DNA from: Pseudomonas viridiflava
GTDB lineage: Bacteria; Pseudomonadota; Gammaproteobacteria; Pseudomonadales; Pseudomonadaceae
Reading direction: 5' to 3'
NCBI RefSeq assembly: GCF_900582195.1
Contig: NZ_UTHA01000099.1
Coordinates: 1 to 45,229, forward strand
Length of the DNA: 45,229 bases
Below the pieces are notes generated by a model that was not told where the DNA came from, searched no databases, and saw nothing but the letters and a program-made list of their open reading frames with translations. The position numbers were made by a program, and so were the translations under genes. This document shows, piece by piece, positions 16,867 through 25,416 of this stretch (positions within the stretch are counted from its first letter, which is position 1; every line of letters starts with the position of its first letter).

Positions 16867-17888
16867 TTGACCAGCCATTCGTTCCACCGTGTCGCGATGG
16901 CCTGGCCGTTTTTGGCCCAGTACGCGAAATCAAGAGTGATCTGATCCTTAGCGTAGGCAGTCGGCAGGTTGGGGGCCAGCGTCGAATCCAGACGCTCCAC
17001 ACTGTCGAGGTTGACCGGGGCGTAGGCGGTCAGGTTGGAAAAGTCGGCCTGGCCCTTGGCGCTGCTGGCGGCAGCGAGGAACTTCATCGCCGCGTCCTTG
17101 TTTTTCGAGCCTTTTGGAATGACCAGAATGTCGGCCATGACCAGGTTCTGTTTCCAGCTCACGCCGACCGGGGCGCCGTCTTCCTGCAGGGCGTGAATGC
17201 GACCGTTCCAGAACTGGCCCATGCTCGCTTCACCGGACGCCAGCAGTTGCTGCGACTGCGCGCCGCCGCCCCACCAGACGATGTCTTTCTTGATGGTGTC
17301 GAGTTTTTTGAAGGCGCGATCGAGGTCGAGCGGGTAGAGCTTGTCGGCCGCTACGCCGTCGGCCAGCAGCGCCAGTTCGAGCACGCCGGGGCTTGGCCAT
17401 TTGTACAGGGCGCGTTTGCCGGGGTAAGTCTTGGTGTCGAACAGGGCACTCCAGTCCTGCGGCTTGTTGGCGCCGAGTTTGCCCTCGTTGTAGCCGAGGA
17501 CGAAGGAGAAGAAGAACGAGCCGACGCCGTGATCGCTGACGAAACGCGGGTCGATCTTGTCGCGCTGGATGACTTTGAAATCGAGGGGTTCGAGCAGGCC
17601 TTCAGCGGCGGCGCGCAGAGCGAAATCGGCTTCGACATCGACCACGTCCCACTGCACGTTGCCGCTCTCGACCATGGCTTTGAGTTTGCCGTAGTCGGTC
17701 GGGCCGTCCTGTACGACGGTGATGCCGCTGGCCTTGCTGAACGGATCGGCCCAGGCCTGTTTCTGCGCATCCTGGGTGCTTCCGCCCCAGCTGACGAAGT
17801 TCACGCTTTCGGCAGCCATTGCAGCCTGGCCGGTGACGCTGAGCAGTCCCGCAAAAAAGATCGCGGTTGCAGCTTTGTTCAACACCAT
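16863..17888 (-). CDS. Periplasmic binding protein, PotD-like
   Basis: A 341-aa extracytoplasmic solute-binding protein. The signal peptide (AATAIFFAGLLSVTGQAAMA) ends near residue 23, and the mature protein starts ESVNFVSWGGSTQD. The WDVVDVEADFALRA and WWGGGAQSQQLL segments are typical of the polyamine-like SBP family. I chose the start at 17888 because the signal peptide begins there. It is the first gene of the importer operon, and a GntR-type palindrome lies about 105 bases upstream, matching those of the catabolic operon. The cargo may therefore be the substrate of that pathway. Confidence 0.9.
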   Translation of the reverse strand: MVLNKAATAIFFAGLLSVTGQAAMAAESVNFVSWGGSTQDAQKQAWADPFSKASGITVVQDGPTDYGKLKAMVESGNVQWDVVDVEADFALRAAAEGLLEPLDFKVIQRDKIDPRFVSDHGVGSFFFSFVLGYNEGKLGANKPQDWSALFDTKTYPGKRALYKWPSPGVLELALLADGVAADKLYPLDLDRAFKKLDTIKKDIVWWGGGAQSQQLLASGEASMGQFWNGRIHALQEDGAPVGVSWKQNLVMADILVIPKGSKNKDAAMKFLAAASSAKGQADFSNLTAYAPVNLDSVERLDSTLAPNLPTAYAKDQITLDFAYWAKNGQAIATRWNEWLVK

Positions 17889-17982
17889 GTTCACGCCCTC
17901 ATTGTTGTGTTTTTGAGCGGGCTTGCGTTGTTGCCCGCCTATCGGGAGCAGTAGATGGACGTTCGTTGGAGTGTCCGGTCTA

Positions 17983-18007
17983 TGGAATATCATATTATGG
18001 TATTCCA
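17983..18007 (-). promoter_or_regulatory. Candidate GntR operator upstream of the PotD-like gene
   Basis: The minus strand reads TGGAATACCATAATA (17993-18007), one mismatch from the palindrome and flank at 19396 and 25225. Arms TGGAATA (17983-17989) and TATTCCA (18001-18007) also form a wider dyad. It lies about 100 bases before the binding-protein start. Confidence 0.55.
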
Positions 18008-18094
18008 AACTTTGTGCAAGCACTTTGCCTTACCGGTTATCTGGCGGCTGGTGGTTTTTTCACTTGAGAAATGTGTAGAAATTTTAGATCCAGC

Positions 18095-18249
18095 CCCTCA
18101 CCCCAGCCCTCTCCCAATGGGAGAGGGGGAAAGGGAGCAGATCTTTGTGCTGTTCAAAAACGAGTTCGACTCGATATTTCAGGTCGGCGTATAGCGGGCA
18201 AACACCTCGGTCGGCCCCCTCTCCCTCCGGGAGAGGGCTGGGGTGAGGG
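18095..18249. repeat. MITE-like repeat, copy B
   Basis: The ends CCCTCACCCCAGCCCTCTCC and GGGAGAGGGCTGGGGTGAGG are inverted repeats. The interior shares the TATTTCAGGTCGGCGTAT-type stretch with the other copies but is shorter. It separates the importer operon from ribB, ending five bases before the ribB stop codon. Confidence 0.8.
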
Positions 18250-18254
18250 CAGCT

Positions 18255-19364
18255 TTATTCAGTGAACGGAATACTCTCGACCACTTCCAGGTCATAGCCG
18301 GTCAGGCCAGCGTATTTCAGAGGAGGGCCCAGGTGACGCAGCTTGCCCACCCCAAGGTTCTTCAAAATCTGCGCCCCAGTCCCGACCTCCGAATAAATCC
18401 GCGACTGCGAACGGCTGAACTGCCGTGGCGGCTGGGTCAATTGCGGCACGCGTTCCAGCAATGCCTGCGAAGATTCATGATTGGCCAGCACCACGACAAC
18501 CCCATGCCCCTCAGCCGCCACCCGTTGCAACGCCGCCCACAGCGTCCAGTTGCTTGGCCCGCTGTACTCGGCGCCGACCAGATCCCGCAGCGGATCGATC
18601 ACGTGCACACGCACCAGCGTCGGCTCTTCACGGCGCAGATCGCCCATGACCATCGCCATGTGCACGCCGCCCTCGATTCGATCCTCAAAGGTGATCAGGC
18701 GGAAGGTGCCATGCACCGTCGGCAGCTCACGTTCGCCAATCCGTTCGATGGTGTGCTCGGTGCTCAGGCGATAGTGGATCAGGTCGGCGATGGTGCCGAT
18801 CTTGATCCCGTGCTTGCGCGCAAACACTTCCAGATCCGGGCGACGGGCCATGGTGCCGTCGTCGTTCATCACCTCGACGATCACCGAGGCCGGGGTGAAA
18901 CCGGCGAGGCGCGCCAGATCGCAACCGGCTTCGGTATGACCGGCGCGGGTCAGCACGCCACCTTCCTTGGCGCGCAACGGGAAGATATGGCCGGGCTGCA
19001 CCAGGTCTTCAGCGCGAGCATTTGGCGCGACGGCAGCGGCCACCGTGCAGGCGCGATCCGCCGCCGAGATGCCGGTAGTCACGCCAACTGCCGCTTCAAT
19101 CGACACGGTAAATGCCGTGCTGAACACGCTGCCATTGGCCGGGACCATTTGCTCCAGGCCCAAACGCTGGCAATGTTCGTCAGTCAGGGTCAGGCAGATC
19201 AGCCCCCGCGCTTCGCGGGCCATGAAGCTGATCGCGTCGGGTGTGCAACGGTCGGCGGCCAGCAGCAGGTCACCCTCGTTCTCGCGGTCTTCGTCATCGA
19301 CCAGCAAGACCATTTTGCCGAGACGATAATCTTCGATGATTTCTTCGATGCTGTTGAAGGCCAT
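18255..19364 (-). CDS. ribB: 3,4-dihydroxy-2-butanone 4-phosphate synthase (RibB) with GCHII-like half
   Basis: A 369-aa RibBA-type protein. The N-terminal domain (1-200) makes the four-carbon unit of riboflavin from ribulose 5-phosphate and has its [10 protein letters not shown] (23-32) and GHTEAGCDL (142-150) motifs. The C-terminal half (from about 206) has the GTP cyclohydrolase II fold pattern, but the zinc-binding ECLTGD...RCDC cysteines are missing, so that activity is probably lost. Pseudomonas RibB proteins often look like this. It sits outside a riboflavin operon, next to a flavin-reductase catabolic cluster and a candidate operator, which suggests extra flavin supply for that pathway. 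Confidence 0.93.
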   Translation of the reverse strand: MAFNSIEEIIEDYRLGKMVLLVDDEDRENEGDLLLAADRCTPDAISFMAREARGLICLTLTDEHCQRLGLEQMVPANGSVFSTAFTVSIEAAVGVTTGISAADRACTVAAAVAPNARAEDLVQPGHIFPLRAKEGGVLTRAGHTEAGCDLARLAGFTPASVIVEVMNDDGTMARRPDLEVFARKHGIKIGTIADLIHYRLSTEHTIERIGERELPTVHGTFRLITFEDRIEGGVHMAMVMGDLRREEPTLVRVHVIDPLRDLVGAEYSGPSNWTLWAALQRVAAEGHGVVVVLANHESSQALLERVPQLTQPPRQFSRSQSRIYSEVGTGAQILKNLGVGKLRHLGPPLKYAGLTGYDLEVVESIPFTE

Positions 19365-19395
19365 GCTGGACTCTCAGGGTTCGTTGGAAATATAT

Positions 19396-19411
19396 TGGTA
19401 TACCATAATAC
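19396..19411 (+). promoter_or_regulatory. Candidate GntR operator between ribB and the DUF1330 gene
   Basis: TGGTATACCATAATAC contains the perfect palindrome TGGTATACCA (19396-19405). The 16 bases are identical to those at 25225-25240. It lies 32 bases from the ribB start and 22 bases from the DUF1330 start, placed to control both. Confidence 0.65.
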
Positions 19412-19432
19412 AAAATCAACAAAGAGGTCACT

Positions 19433-19729
19433 ATGAAGGCGTACTGGATTGCTCATGTGGATATAGCTGATGCCGATCACTACAGCCAATACACCCAGCG
19501 CGCGCCGGCAGCCTTCGCCGCGTTCGGCGCGAAGTTCCTGGCCAGAGGCGGACGCAGCGAAGCGATGGAAGGGCGCAAGACGCCGCAGCGCAGTGTGGTG
19601 ATCGAATTCGAGAGCTACGAGAAAGCCGTGGCGTGCTACCACTCGGCGGCGTACCAGGAAGCGAAAAGTTATCGCGAAGAATGGGCGAGGGCGCAAATCA
19701 TCATCGTTGAAGGCATCGCCCCAATATAA
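19433..19729 (+). CDS. DUF1330 family protein
   Basis: This 98-aa protein has the dimeric ferredoxin-like alpha/beta-barrel pattern of DUF1330: MKAYWIAHVDIADADHYSQY at the start, a central KFLARGG, and RSVVIEFESYEKAVACYHS. AAAGAGG precedes the ATG. The family's role is unsettled; members often lie in catabolic operons. Here it is transcribed away from ribB with a candidate GntR operator between them, so it probably belongs to the same regulon. Confidence 0.88.
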   Translation: MKAYWIAHVDIADADHYSQYTQRAPAAFAAFGAKFLARGGRSEAMEGRKTPQRSVVIEFESYEKAVACYHSAAYQEAKSYREEWARAQIIIVEGIAPI

Positions 19730-19747
19730 GCAACACCACTACCACCC

Positions 19748-19837
19748 TGTGGGAGCGAGCTTGCTCGCGAAGGCGTCGTGTCAGTCGATACACATGTTGA
19801 ATGTCTGACCGCATTCGCGAGCAAGCTCGCTCCCACA
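19748..19837. repeat. REP pair (inverted), copy 2
   Basis: Two facing REP cores lie in the convergent gap between the DUF1330 and Nudix genes, with the same arms and spacing as at 7535-7624. Confidence 0.92.
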
Positions 19838-19853
19838 GGGGGATAGGTGGTGA

Positions 19854-20417
19854 TCAGCGAATAAAGTGAATCTTGCCGCTGTCATCATTGCCCATGTAGA
19901 TCCCATACACCCCAGCCTGACGCTCTTCGATATAGCGCTCGAGAATCTGCCGGATCGCCGGGTAATAGATCTGCTCCCACGGAATGTCTTCAGGGGCGAA
20001 GAACTTGTAGTCGAGGGTCTCCGGCCCGTACTGCCCGGTGATCTCCAGCGCGATCGCGCGGAAGATGATGTACACCTCGCTGATCTTCGGCACGCTGAAA
20101 ATCGAATACGGCGAGACGATTTCCGCGCGCACGCCGCTTTCTTCCCAGACTTCGCGGATGGCCGCTTGCTCGGTCGTTTCGCCGCTTTCCATGAAACCGG
20201 CCGGCAGCGTCCAGGTGCCCGGGCGCGGTGGGATCGCCCGTTGGCACAATAGGTATTTGCCGTCCTGCTCGATGATGCAGCCGGCAATGATTTTCGGATT
20301 GACGTAGTGGATGTAGCCGCAGCCACGGCACATCAGGCGCTCGTGCGTATCGCCCGGCGGTATCTGCTGACCAAGGTCAGGGCCACCGCATTTCGGGCAA
20401 TAGCTCGGGCTGAACAT
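19854..20417 (-). CDS. Nudix hydrolase with N-terminal zinc ribbon
   Basis: A 187-aa hydrolase of nucleoside-diphosphate-linked compounds. The N-terminus has a zinc ribbon (CPKC at 7-10, CRGC at 30-33). The Nudix box spans residues 74-96, with its REVWEESG core. Its start lies one base after the GntR stop (TGATATG), so it is coupled to the regulator gene. Zinc-ribbon Nudix enzymes include dinucleotide and FAD pyrophosphatases. Beside ribB and a flavin reductase, FAD-to-FMN conversion is an attractive guess but unproven. Confidence 0.9.
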   Translation of the reverse strand: MFSPSYCPKCGGPDLGQQIPPGDTHERLMCRGCGYIHYVNPKIIAGCIIEQDGKYLLCQRAIPPRPGTWTLPAGFMESGETTEQAAIREVWEESGVRAEIVSPYSIFSVPKISEVYIIFRAIALEITGQYGPETLDYKFFAPEDIPWEQIYYPAIRQILERYIEERQAGVYGIYMGNDDSGKIHFIR

Positions 20418-20418
20418 A

Positions 20419-21171
20419 TCAGTGACCTATACGGGGTTCTTTCAAGGCGATCGGCAGGGTGATTGGCGGGGTAGCCCCAGTCTCTTCCTGCTTGCGCTTG
20501 AGGTAATCGAGCGCCACCGCCGCGGCAGCGCGAACGTGATCGACACAGGCCTGATGCGCCGCCAGCGGATCGCCGCTTTTGATCGCTTCGACCATTTTCT
20601 CCATTTCGTGGTTACTCGCGCCACGACGGTTTTCCTGCGATACCGAGGTTGCGCGCAGGTAGCTGATGCGCGCCTGCAACTGACGCAACTGAGTCGCCGC
20701 GACATGGTTGCCCGAGCCTTCGAGCAGCACGTCGTAGAAGCCCTGCACCGAGTCGATCACCTGCTGCAGTTCGCCGTCCTTGAGCGCCTTGCGATTCTCG
20801 TCGAGGGCCTTTTCCAGGGCTTTGATGTCCTTGGCCTTGGCGCGCAGGGTGAACAACTGCACGATCAAGCCTTCAAGTACGCAGCGCAGTTCGTAGATAT
20901 CGACGGCATCGGCCAATGTGATGATGGCGACACGCGGGCCTTTGGCATCGGCGAACTCGACCAGGCCTTCGGATTCGAGGTGACGCAAGGCTTCGCGCAC
21001 GGAGGTACGGCTGACGCCCAAGCGATCGCACAGATCGCGCTCGACCAGACGATCCCCTGGCATGAGCTGGAAATTCATGATCGCGCTACGCAGTTTATCC
21101 AGCACGATCTCGCGCAGGGTAACGGGGTTGCGATTGACCTTGAAGCTGTCGTCGAGTGGCTGGCGTTTCAT
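20419..21171 (-). CDS. GntR family regulator, FCD (FadR) subfamily
   Basis: A 250-aa transcription factor. The N-terminal winged helix (20-85) contains LREIVLDKLRSAIMNFQLMPGDRLVERDLCDRLGVSRTSVREALRHLE-like sequence. The C-terminal all-helical FCD ligand-binding domain ends near residue 230. The start at 21171 is chosen because the upstream extension (MPVWHGQPTERAD) has no family match. The gene sits within the minus-strand catabolic operon, 42 bases after the decarboxylase-like gene. It is the natural candidate to bind the TGGTATACCA palindromes at the three promoters of the region. Confidence 0.92.
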   Translation of the reverse strand: MKRQPLDDSFKVNRNPVTLREIVLDKLRSAIMNFQLMPGDRLVERDLCDRLGVSRTSVREALRHLESEGLVEFADAKGPRVAIITLADAVDIYELRCVLEGLIVQLFTLRAKAKDIKALEKALDENRKALKDGELQQVIDSVQGFYDVLLEGSGNHVAATQLRQLQARISYLRATSVSQENRRGASNHEMEKMVEAIKSGDPLAAHQACVDHVRAAAAVALDYLKRKQEETGATPPITLPIALKEPRIGH

Positions 21172-21213
21172 GGGGTCCGCTCTTTCGGTTGGCTGTCCAT
21201 GCCAGACGGGCAT

Positions 21214-21618
21214 CTAAACAGCCGAGGGGTTGACTGGGGCCTCGGCGTCGGCTTCGGCGAAGGCTTCACGGGCCAGCCGGAAACTGTCCACGGCTGCCGG
21301 AACGCCGCAATAAATGCCGACCTGAAGCAGAATTTCGCGTATTTGCTCACGACTCAGGCCGTTACGCAAGGCGCCGCGCACATGCAGCTTGAGTTCATGC
21401 GGGCGGTTGAGCGCCGAGATCATCGCCAGGTTGATCATGCTGCGCTCCTTGAGCGACAAGCCTTCGCGACCCCAGACATGGCCCCAGCAGTATTCGGTGA
21501 CCATTTCCTGCAGGGGGCGGGTGAAGTCGTCGGCGTTCTCTATCGAACGCTGCACGTAGGCTTCGCCGAGTACCTGGGTGCGGATCTGCAGACCTTTTTC
21601 GTACTTTTCGTTACTCAT
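21214..21618 (-). CDS. Carboxymuconolactone decarboxylase-like protein
   Basis: A 134-aa protein closely patterned on PcaC, gamma-carboxymuconolactone decarboxylase. The core reads WGREGLSLKERSMINLAMISAL, then HELKLHVRGALRNGLSREQIREILLQVGIYCGVPAA. It lacks the CxxC of the AhpD peroxidase branch. A strong GAGGAGGA site precedes the start. No other protocatechuate genes are nearby, so it probably decarboxylates or isomerises an intermediate of the unknown pathway encoded here. A REP pair separates it from the flavin reductase. Confidence 0.88.
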   Translation of the reverse strand: MSNEKYEKGLQIRTQVLGEAYVQRSIENADDFTRPLQEMVTEYCWGHVWGREGLSLKERSMINLAMISALNRPHELKLHVRGALRNGLSREQIREILLQVGIYCGVPAAVDSFRLAREAFAEADAEAPVNPSAV

Positions 21619-21643
21619 AAATCCTCCTCACACCACTGTCCCC

Positions 21644-21733
21644 TGTGGGAGCGAGCTTGCTCGCGAAAGCGTCATTACATTCAGCATTGATGTCGACTGA
21701 CATTGCGCATTCGCGAGCAAGCTCGCTCCCACA
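21644..21733. repeat. REP pair (inverted), copy 3
   Basis: Two facing REP cores lie inside the catabolic operon, between the flavin reductase and the decarboxylase-like gene. In this position the RNA hairpin may split or stabilise the transcript. Confidence 0.92.
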
Positions 21734-21751
21734 AGGTTTTGCATTGTCGCC

Positions 21752-22237
21752 TCAGGCCAGGGTCGGCAACGGCCCGAGCTTGCCTTTGTGGTAGATCATC
21801 GGTGTCACCGGTTGCGCCGGCAGGATCAGGTTTTTCACCGCGCCAACGATAATCGCGTGATCACCACCATCGTACTCACGCCACAACTCGCACTCGATGA
21901 TCGCCGTCGCCTTGGCGAGGATCGGGTTACCCAATTCGCTTAAATGCCACTCGATGTCTTTGGCCTTGTCCTTGCCTTTACCGGCAAAGGCGTAGGCCTC
22001 GGCGGTCTGGTCGGCGGACAGCAAATGGATCGCGAATTTCTTGCTGTCACGCAGCACCGGATAAGTGTCGGAAGCATAGTTGGGGCAGAACAACACCAGC
22101 GCCGGGTCAATCGACAGCGCGCTGAAAGCGCTGGCGGTGATGCCGACGATGCCGCCGTCCGGGTCGAGGGTGGTGACCACCGTGACGCCGGACGGGAACG
22201 AACTCATGACGTCTTTGTAAATGCCGGGTTCGATCAT
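21752..22237 (-). CDS. Flavin reductase (HpaC/RutF-like)
   Basis: A 161-aa NAD(P)H:flavin oxidoreductase domain protein with the family segments FPSGVTVVTT, GITASAFSALSIDPALVLFCPN and GDHAIIVGAV. Such enzymes feed reduced FMN or FAD to a separate monooxygenase. AGGAGT lies seven bases before the start, and the aldehyde dehydrogenase gene ends 12 bases upstream. No flavin-dependent monooxygenase is encoded in the window, which leaves its partner unknown. Confidence 0.92.
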   Translation of the reverse strand: MIEPGIYKDVMSSFPSGVTVVTTLDPDGGIVGITASAFSALSIDPALVLFCPNYASDTYPVLRDSKKFAIHLLSADQTAEAYAFAGKGKDKAKDIEWHLSELGNPILAKATAIIECELWREYDGGDHAIIVGAVKNLILPAQPVTPMIYHKGKLGPLPTLA

Positions 22238-22249
22238 TTCGCAGGACTC

Positions 22250-23731
22250 CTAGCGCATCACAAACGGATCAGGCATTGGCGCCTGAGAAAGGTTGATCCA
22301 CACCGTTTTCAGTTCGGTGTAGGCCAGCACCGAATCGATGCCGCTTTCGCGTCCATAGCCACTGTTCTTGAAGCCGCCGATCGGCGCCATCGCCGACACC
22401 GCGCGGTAGGTGTTGACCCAGATGATCCCCGAGCGCACATCACGAGCGAGGCGATGAGCCCGGCCCAAATCACGCGTCCAGATGCCGGCGGCGAGGCCGA
22501 ATTGCGAGTCGTTGGCGATCGCCAGCGCTTCCGCTTCATCTTTAAAGCGAATCACCGACGCCACCGGGCCGAAGACTTCTTCCTGCATGATCTTCATCGA
22601 ATTGCGGTCGCATTCGAACAGCGTCGGCTCGTAGAACCAGCCTTCACCGAGATCGGTCGGGCGCTTGCCGCCAGTGCGCAAACGCGCACCTTCAGCGATG
22701 GCATCCGCGACCAGTCCTTCGACCACCGCCAATTGCTGCGCGGTGGCCATCGGGCCCATCTCACTGTGGTCTTCCTGCGGGTTGCCGATGCGAATGCGCT
22801 GGGCGCGTTCGACCAGACGATTAACGAATTCGTCGTAGATCTCGTCCTGTACCAACAAGCGCGAACCGGACACGCAACTCTGCCCGGACGCCGCGTAGAT
22901 CCCGGCAATTGCGCCGTTGATCGCGCTGTCCAGATCGGCGTCGGCGAAAATGATATTCGGCGACTTGCCGCCCAGTTCCAGCGACAACTTGGCGAAGTTC
23001 TCGGCGCTGCTGCGCACCACATGCCGCGCCGTGGCCGCGCCGCCGGTGAAGGCAATTTTGCGGATCAGCGGATGGCGGGTGAGGGCGGCGCCGGTGCTCG
23101 GGCCGTAACCGGTGACGACGTTGACCACGCCTGGCGGAATTCCGGCTTCGAGGGCCAGCCGTGCCAGCTCAAGAATGGTCGCCGAAGCGTGTTCGGACGG
23201 CTTGATCACAATCGTGTTGCCAGCGGCGAGAGCCGGGGCAAGTTTGATTGCGGTCAAGTACAGCGGGCTGTTCCACGGAATGATCGCCGCGACTACGCCC
23301 ATGGCTTCGTGAACCGTGTAGGCGAACAGATCCGGCTTATCCAGCGGCAGCGTGCCGCCTTCGAGCTTGTCGGCGAGGCCGGCGGTGTAGTGGAAAAACT
23401 CCGGCAGATAACTGACTTGCCCACGGGTTTCGCGGATCAGTTTGCCGTTGTCGCGGCTTTCCAGCTGCGCCAGTTGTTCCTTGTTTTCCGCGATCAGGTC
23501 GCCGAGACGGCGCAGCAGTTTGCCGCGCGCGGTGGCGGTCAGGCCACGCCAGGCCGGGCTGTCGAAAGCGGTTTGTGCCGATTGCACAGCGCGTTCGACG
23601 TCCGCCTCGTCAGCATCGGGCAGTTCGGCCCAGGCTTGGGCGGTGGCCGGGTTGAGGCTTTCGAAAGTCTTGCCGGAGAGGGCGTCGACCCATTCTCCGC
23701 CGATGCACATCTGGAAGCGTGCGAGTGTCAT
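22250..23731 (-). CDS. NAD(P)-dependent aldehyde dehydrogenase
   Basis: A 493-aa member of the ALDH superfamily. Catalytic residues are C286 (GQSC) and E252 (LELGGKSPN), with N154 in IPWNSP. The EVFGPVASVIRF segment and the SGYGRE motif close to the C-terminus are also present. The start overlaps the hydrolase stop by four bases. It should oxidise an aldehyde or semialdehyde formed in this pathway; the specificity cannot be read from sequence. Confidence 0.94.
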   Translation of the reverse strand: MTLARFQMCIGGEWVDALSGKTFESLNPATAQAWAELPDADEADVERAVQSAQTAFDSPAWRGLTATARGKLLRRLGDLIAENKEQLAQLESRDNGKLIRETRGQVSYLPEFFHYTAGLADKLEGGTLPLDKPDLFAYTVHEAMGVVAAIIPWNSPLYLTAIKLAPALAAGNTIVIKPSEHASATILELARLALEAGIPPGVVNVVTGYGPSTGAALTRHPLIRKIAFTGGAATARHVVRSSAENFAKLSLELGGKSPNIIFADADLDSAINGAIAGIYAASGQSCVSGSRLLVQDEIYDEFVNRLVERAQRIRIGNPQEDHSEMGPMATAQQLAVVEGLVADAIAEGARLRTGGKRPTDLGEGWFYEPTLFECDRNSMKIMQEEVFGPVASVIRFKDEAEALAIANDSQFGLAAGIWTRDLGRAHRLARDVRSGIIWVNTYRAVSAMAPIGGFKNSGYGRESGIDSVLAYTELKTVWINLSQAPMPDPFVMR

Positions 23732-24561
23732 GCAACGATCCCCTTTATATGGTTTTGTCGGGAGTGTGCGTATTGAAGAAATTCCAGCAGCGTCTGATTG
23801 ACCAGACGCGGCGACTCTACGGGCATCATATGCCGTTGCTCGGGCAGCACGGCAACCTTCGCACCGGGGATGCGTCGGGCCAGTTGCTCGGCCATTTCCG
23901 GGGTTGAACCGGGGTCGAGTTCGCCAGTGGCGATCAGCGTCGGCGCCTGAATGCTGCCCAGGTCGTCGGCGCGGTACATGTCTTGGGTGGCGAACAATTC
24001 GTAGGTGGTCAGGTAACCCTGCGGATCATTATTGGCGAGGGTCTGGCGCAATGCGGCGATCTGCGCCGGATTGGCCGCCTGATATTCGCGGCTGAACCAG
24101 CGTGACAGCGCCGCTTCGGCATTGGCGTCCGGACCATGTTCGGCGGCTTGCGCAGTGCGCGCGATGACGCCGGCACGCTGTTCTTCGCTGCGGTTGAACA
24201 CGCTGTTCAACACCACCAGGCTCTGCAGGCGCTCCGGGTAATGCAGGGCAAAGGCCCGCGCGACCAGACCGCCCATGGAGAAACCGATCACCGCTGCCTG
24301 TTGCAGATTGAGGTGGTCGAGCAGCTCCAGCAACTGATCGGCGTAACCGAGCAGGGCGGTACCGCTGGCCGGTCGCGGGCTGGCGCCATGGCCGAGCATG
24401 TCGTAGGCGATCACCTGATATTGGCTGGACAGGCCGACAATCTGCCCGCCCCACATTTCTTTATTCAGGCCCACGCCGTGGATCAAAACCACGGGCTGGC
24501 CTTGGCCGGTCGCCAGGTAACTGGTGCCAGCCGGGGTGAGTTCAGCGGTGAGCCGAATCAT
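23728..24561 (-). CDS. Alpha/beta hydrolase
   Basis: A 277-aa alpha/beta-hydrolase-fold enzyme. The nucleophile elbow GFSMGG places S95; D216 (GELDPGS) and H244 (EQRHMMP) complete the triad. The oxyanion segment is VLIHGVGLNKEMW. The start at 24561 is chosen for its AGGAG site and family match; a longer open frame upstream overlaps the preceding gene in another frame. It resembles RutD and enol-lactone or C-C/amide hydrolases. It overlaps the dehydrogenase start and is likely to open or cleave a ring-derived intermediate. Confidence 0.92.
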   Translation of the reverse strand: MIRLTAELTPAGTSYLATGQGQPVVLIHGVGLNKEMWGGQIVGLSSQYQVIAYDMLGHGASPRPASGTALLGYADQLLELLDHLNLQQAAVIGFSMGGLVARAFALHYPERLQSLVVLNSVFNRSEEQRAGVIARTAQAAEHGPDANAEAALSRWFSREYQAANPAQIAALRQTLANNDPQGYLTTYELFATQDMYRADDLGSIQAPTLIATGELDPGSTPEMAEQLARRIPGAKVAVLPEQRHMMPVESPRLVNQTLLEFLQYAHSRQNHIKGIVA

Positions 24562-24592
24562 GGAGCGCTCCTGCAGTGCCTTTTTATTGTGA

Positions 24593-25183
24593 TTACTGGG
24601 CTTTTTCGGCGGCCAGTTCTTCCAGATCGATGTAGCGGTTGCCGATGCGCGGGTGCAGACGACCACCGTCGGCGCAACCCAGCACCACCACGATTTCGTC
24701 GGCACGCGGCGCGTCTTCGATCTGCATTTCCAGGGTGATGTAGTGCGAACGCTGACCTTCGTCGTCCTTGTGCATCATCGGGATCTGGATCGAAGTGCCC
24801 GGGCCGCCGCGCTTGTTGGTGAAGCTCAGGTAGCTCTTGGCGTTGACGGCTTCGCGGTAGTGGTTGCCGAAGCGCAGAGTGTGGATTACGGCGGAGGCGT
24901 GTTCGATCTCGCCGTCAGCACCGACTACGGCGGCTTTGCCGTAGGCCTCGATTTTTTCCGCGCCGCCGATGATGCCGACCAGACGCTCAACCATCAGTGC
25001 GCCGAGGTCGGAGCAGTTGGCGCGGATCTGCGGCTTGAGGTCTTCAACGAAACCGTTGCCCACCCAAGGGTTTTTCATCACCACGGCGAGGCCGACCATG
25101 GTCACTGGCTTGTCGGTGGCTTTGCCGCCTTCGATGAAGGTTTCTTCGACATAGCTGACGATCTTGCGAATTTCGAAACTCAT
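24593..25183 (-). CDS. PF06684 (DUF1185, 'amino acid synthesis') family protein
   Basis: A 196-aa protein I recognise as the PF06684 family, known structurally as a variant of the chorismate-mutase-like fold without an assigned reaction. Typical segments are IRKIVSYVEETFIEGG, the central NPWVGNGFVEDL, and GKAAVVGADGEIEHASAVIH. GGAG precedes the ATG at 25183; a longer frame upstream would run across the candidate operator. It is the first gene of the catabolic operon. The family commonly accompanies flavin-dependent oxygenation clusters in Proteobacteria, but its function here is open. Confidence 0.85.
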   Translation of the reverse strand: MSFEIRKIVSYVEETFIEGGKATDKPVTMVGLAVVMKNPWVGNGFVEDLKPQIRANCSDLGALMVERLVGIIGGAEKIEAYGKAAVVGADGEIEHASAVIHTLRFGNHYREAVNAKSYLSFTNKRGGPGTSIQIPMMHKDDEGQRSHYITLEMQIEDAPRADEIVVVLGCADGGRLHPRIGNRYIDLEELAAEKAQ

Positions 25184-25224
25184 GAGCTGCTCCGGTGGGG
25201 GATTGAGAGTGTCTGTGCGTCTGA

Positions 25225-25240
25225 TGGTATACCATAATAC
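25225..25240 (-). promoter_or_regulatory. Candidate GntR operator of the catabolic operon
   Basis: TGGTATACCATAATAC on the plus strand, with the perfect palindrome TGGTATACCA at 25225-25234, lies 41 bases upstream of the PF06684 gene start. It is identical over 16 bases to the site at 19396-19411. Confidence 0.65.
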
Positions 25241-25326
25241 CGATCGTGCAAGTCCTCTCGATGACTTTTGCCGCATCACCCCGGCGAATGGTCATGTATT
25301 CAAATTCCGCAGCCACCACCAACCCC

Positions 25327-25416
25327 TGTGGGAGCGAGCTTGCTCGCGAAGAGGCCCTTTCAGTCGACATCTTCATTGCCTGACCCAGCGCTTTCGCGAG
25401 CAAGCTCGCTCCCACA
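25327..25416. repeat. REP pair (inverted), copy 4
   Basis: Two facing REP cores lie in the 450-base divergent gap before the YCF48-type gene. The rest of that gap (25417-25633) holds no recognisable gene. Confidence 0.92.
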
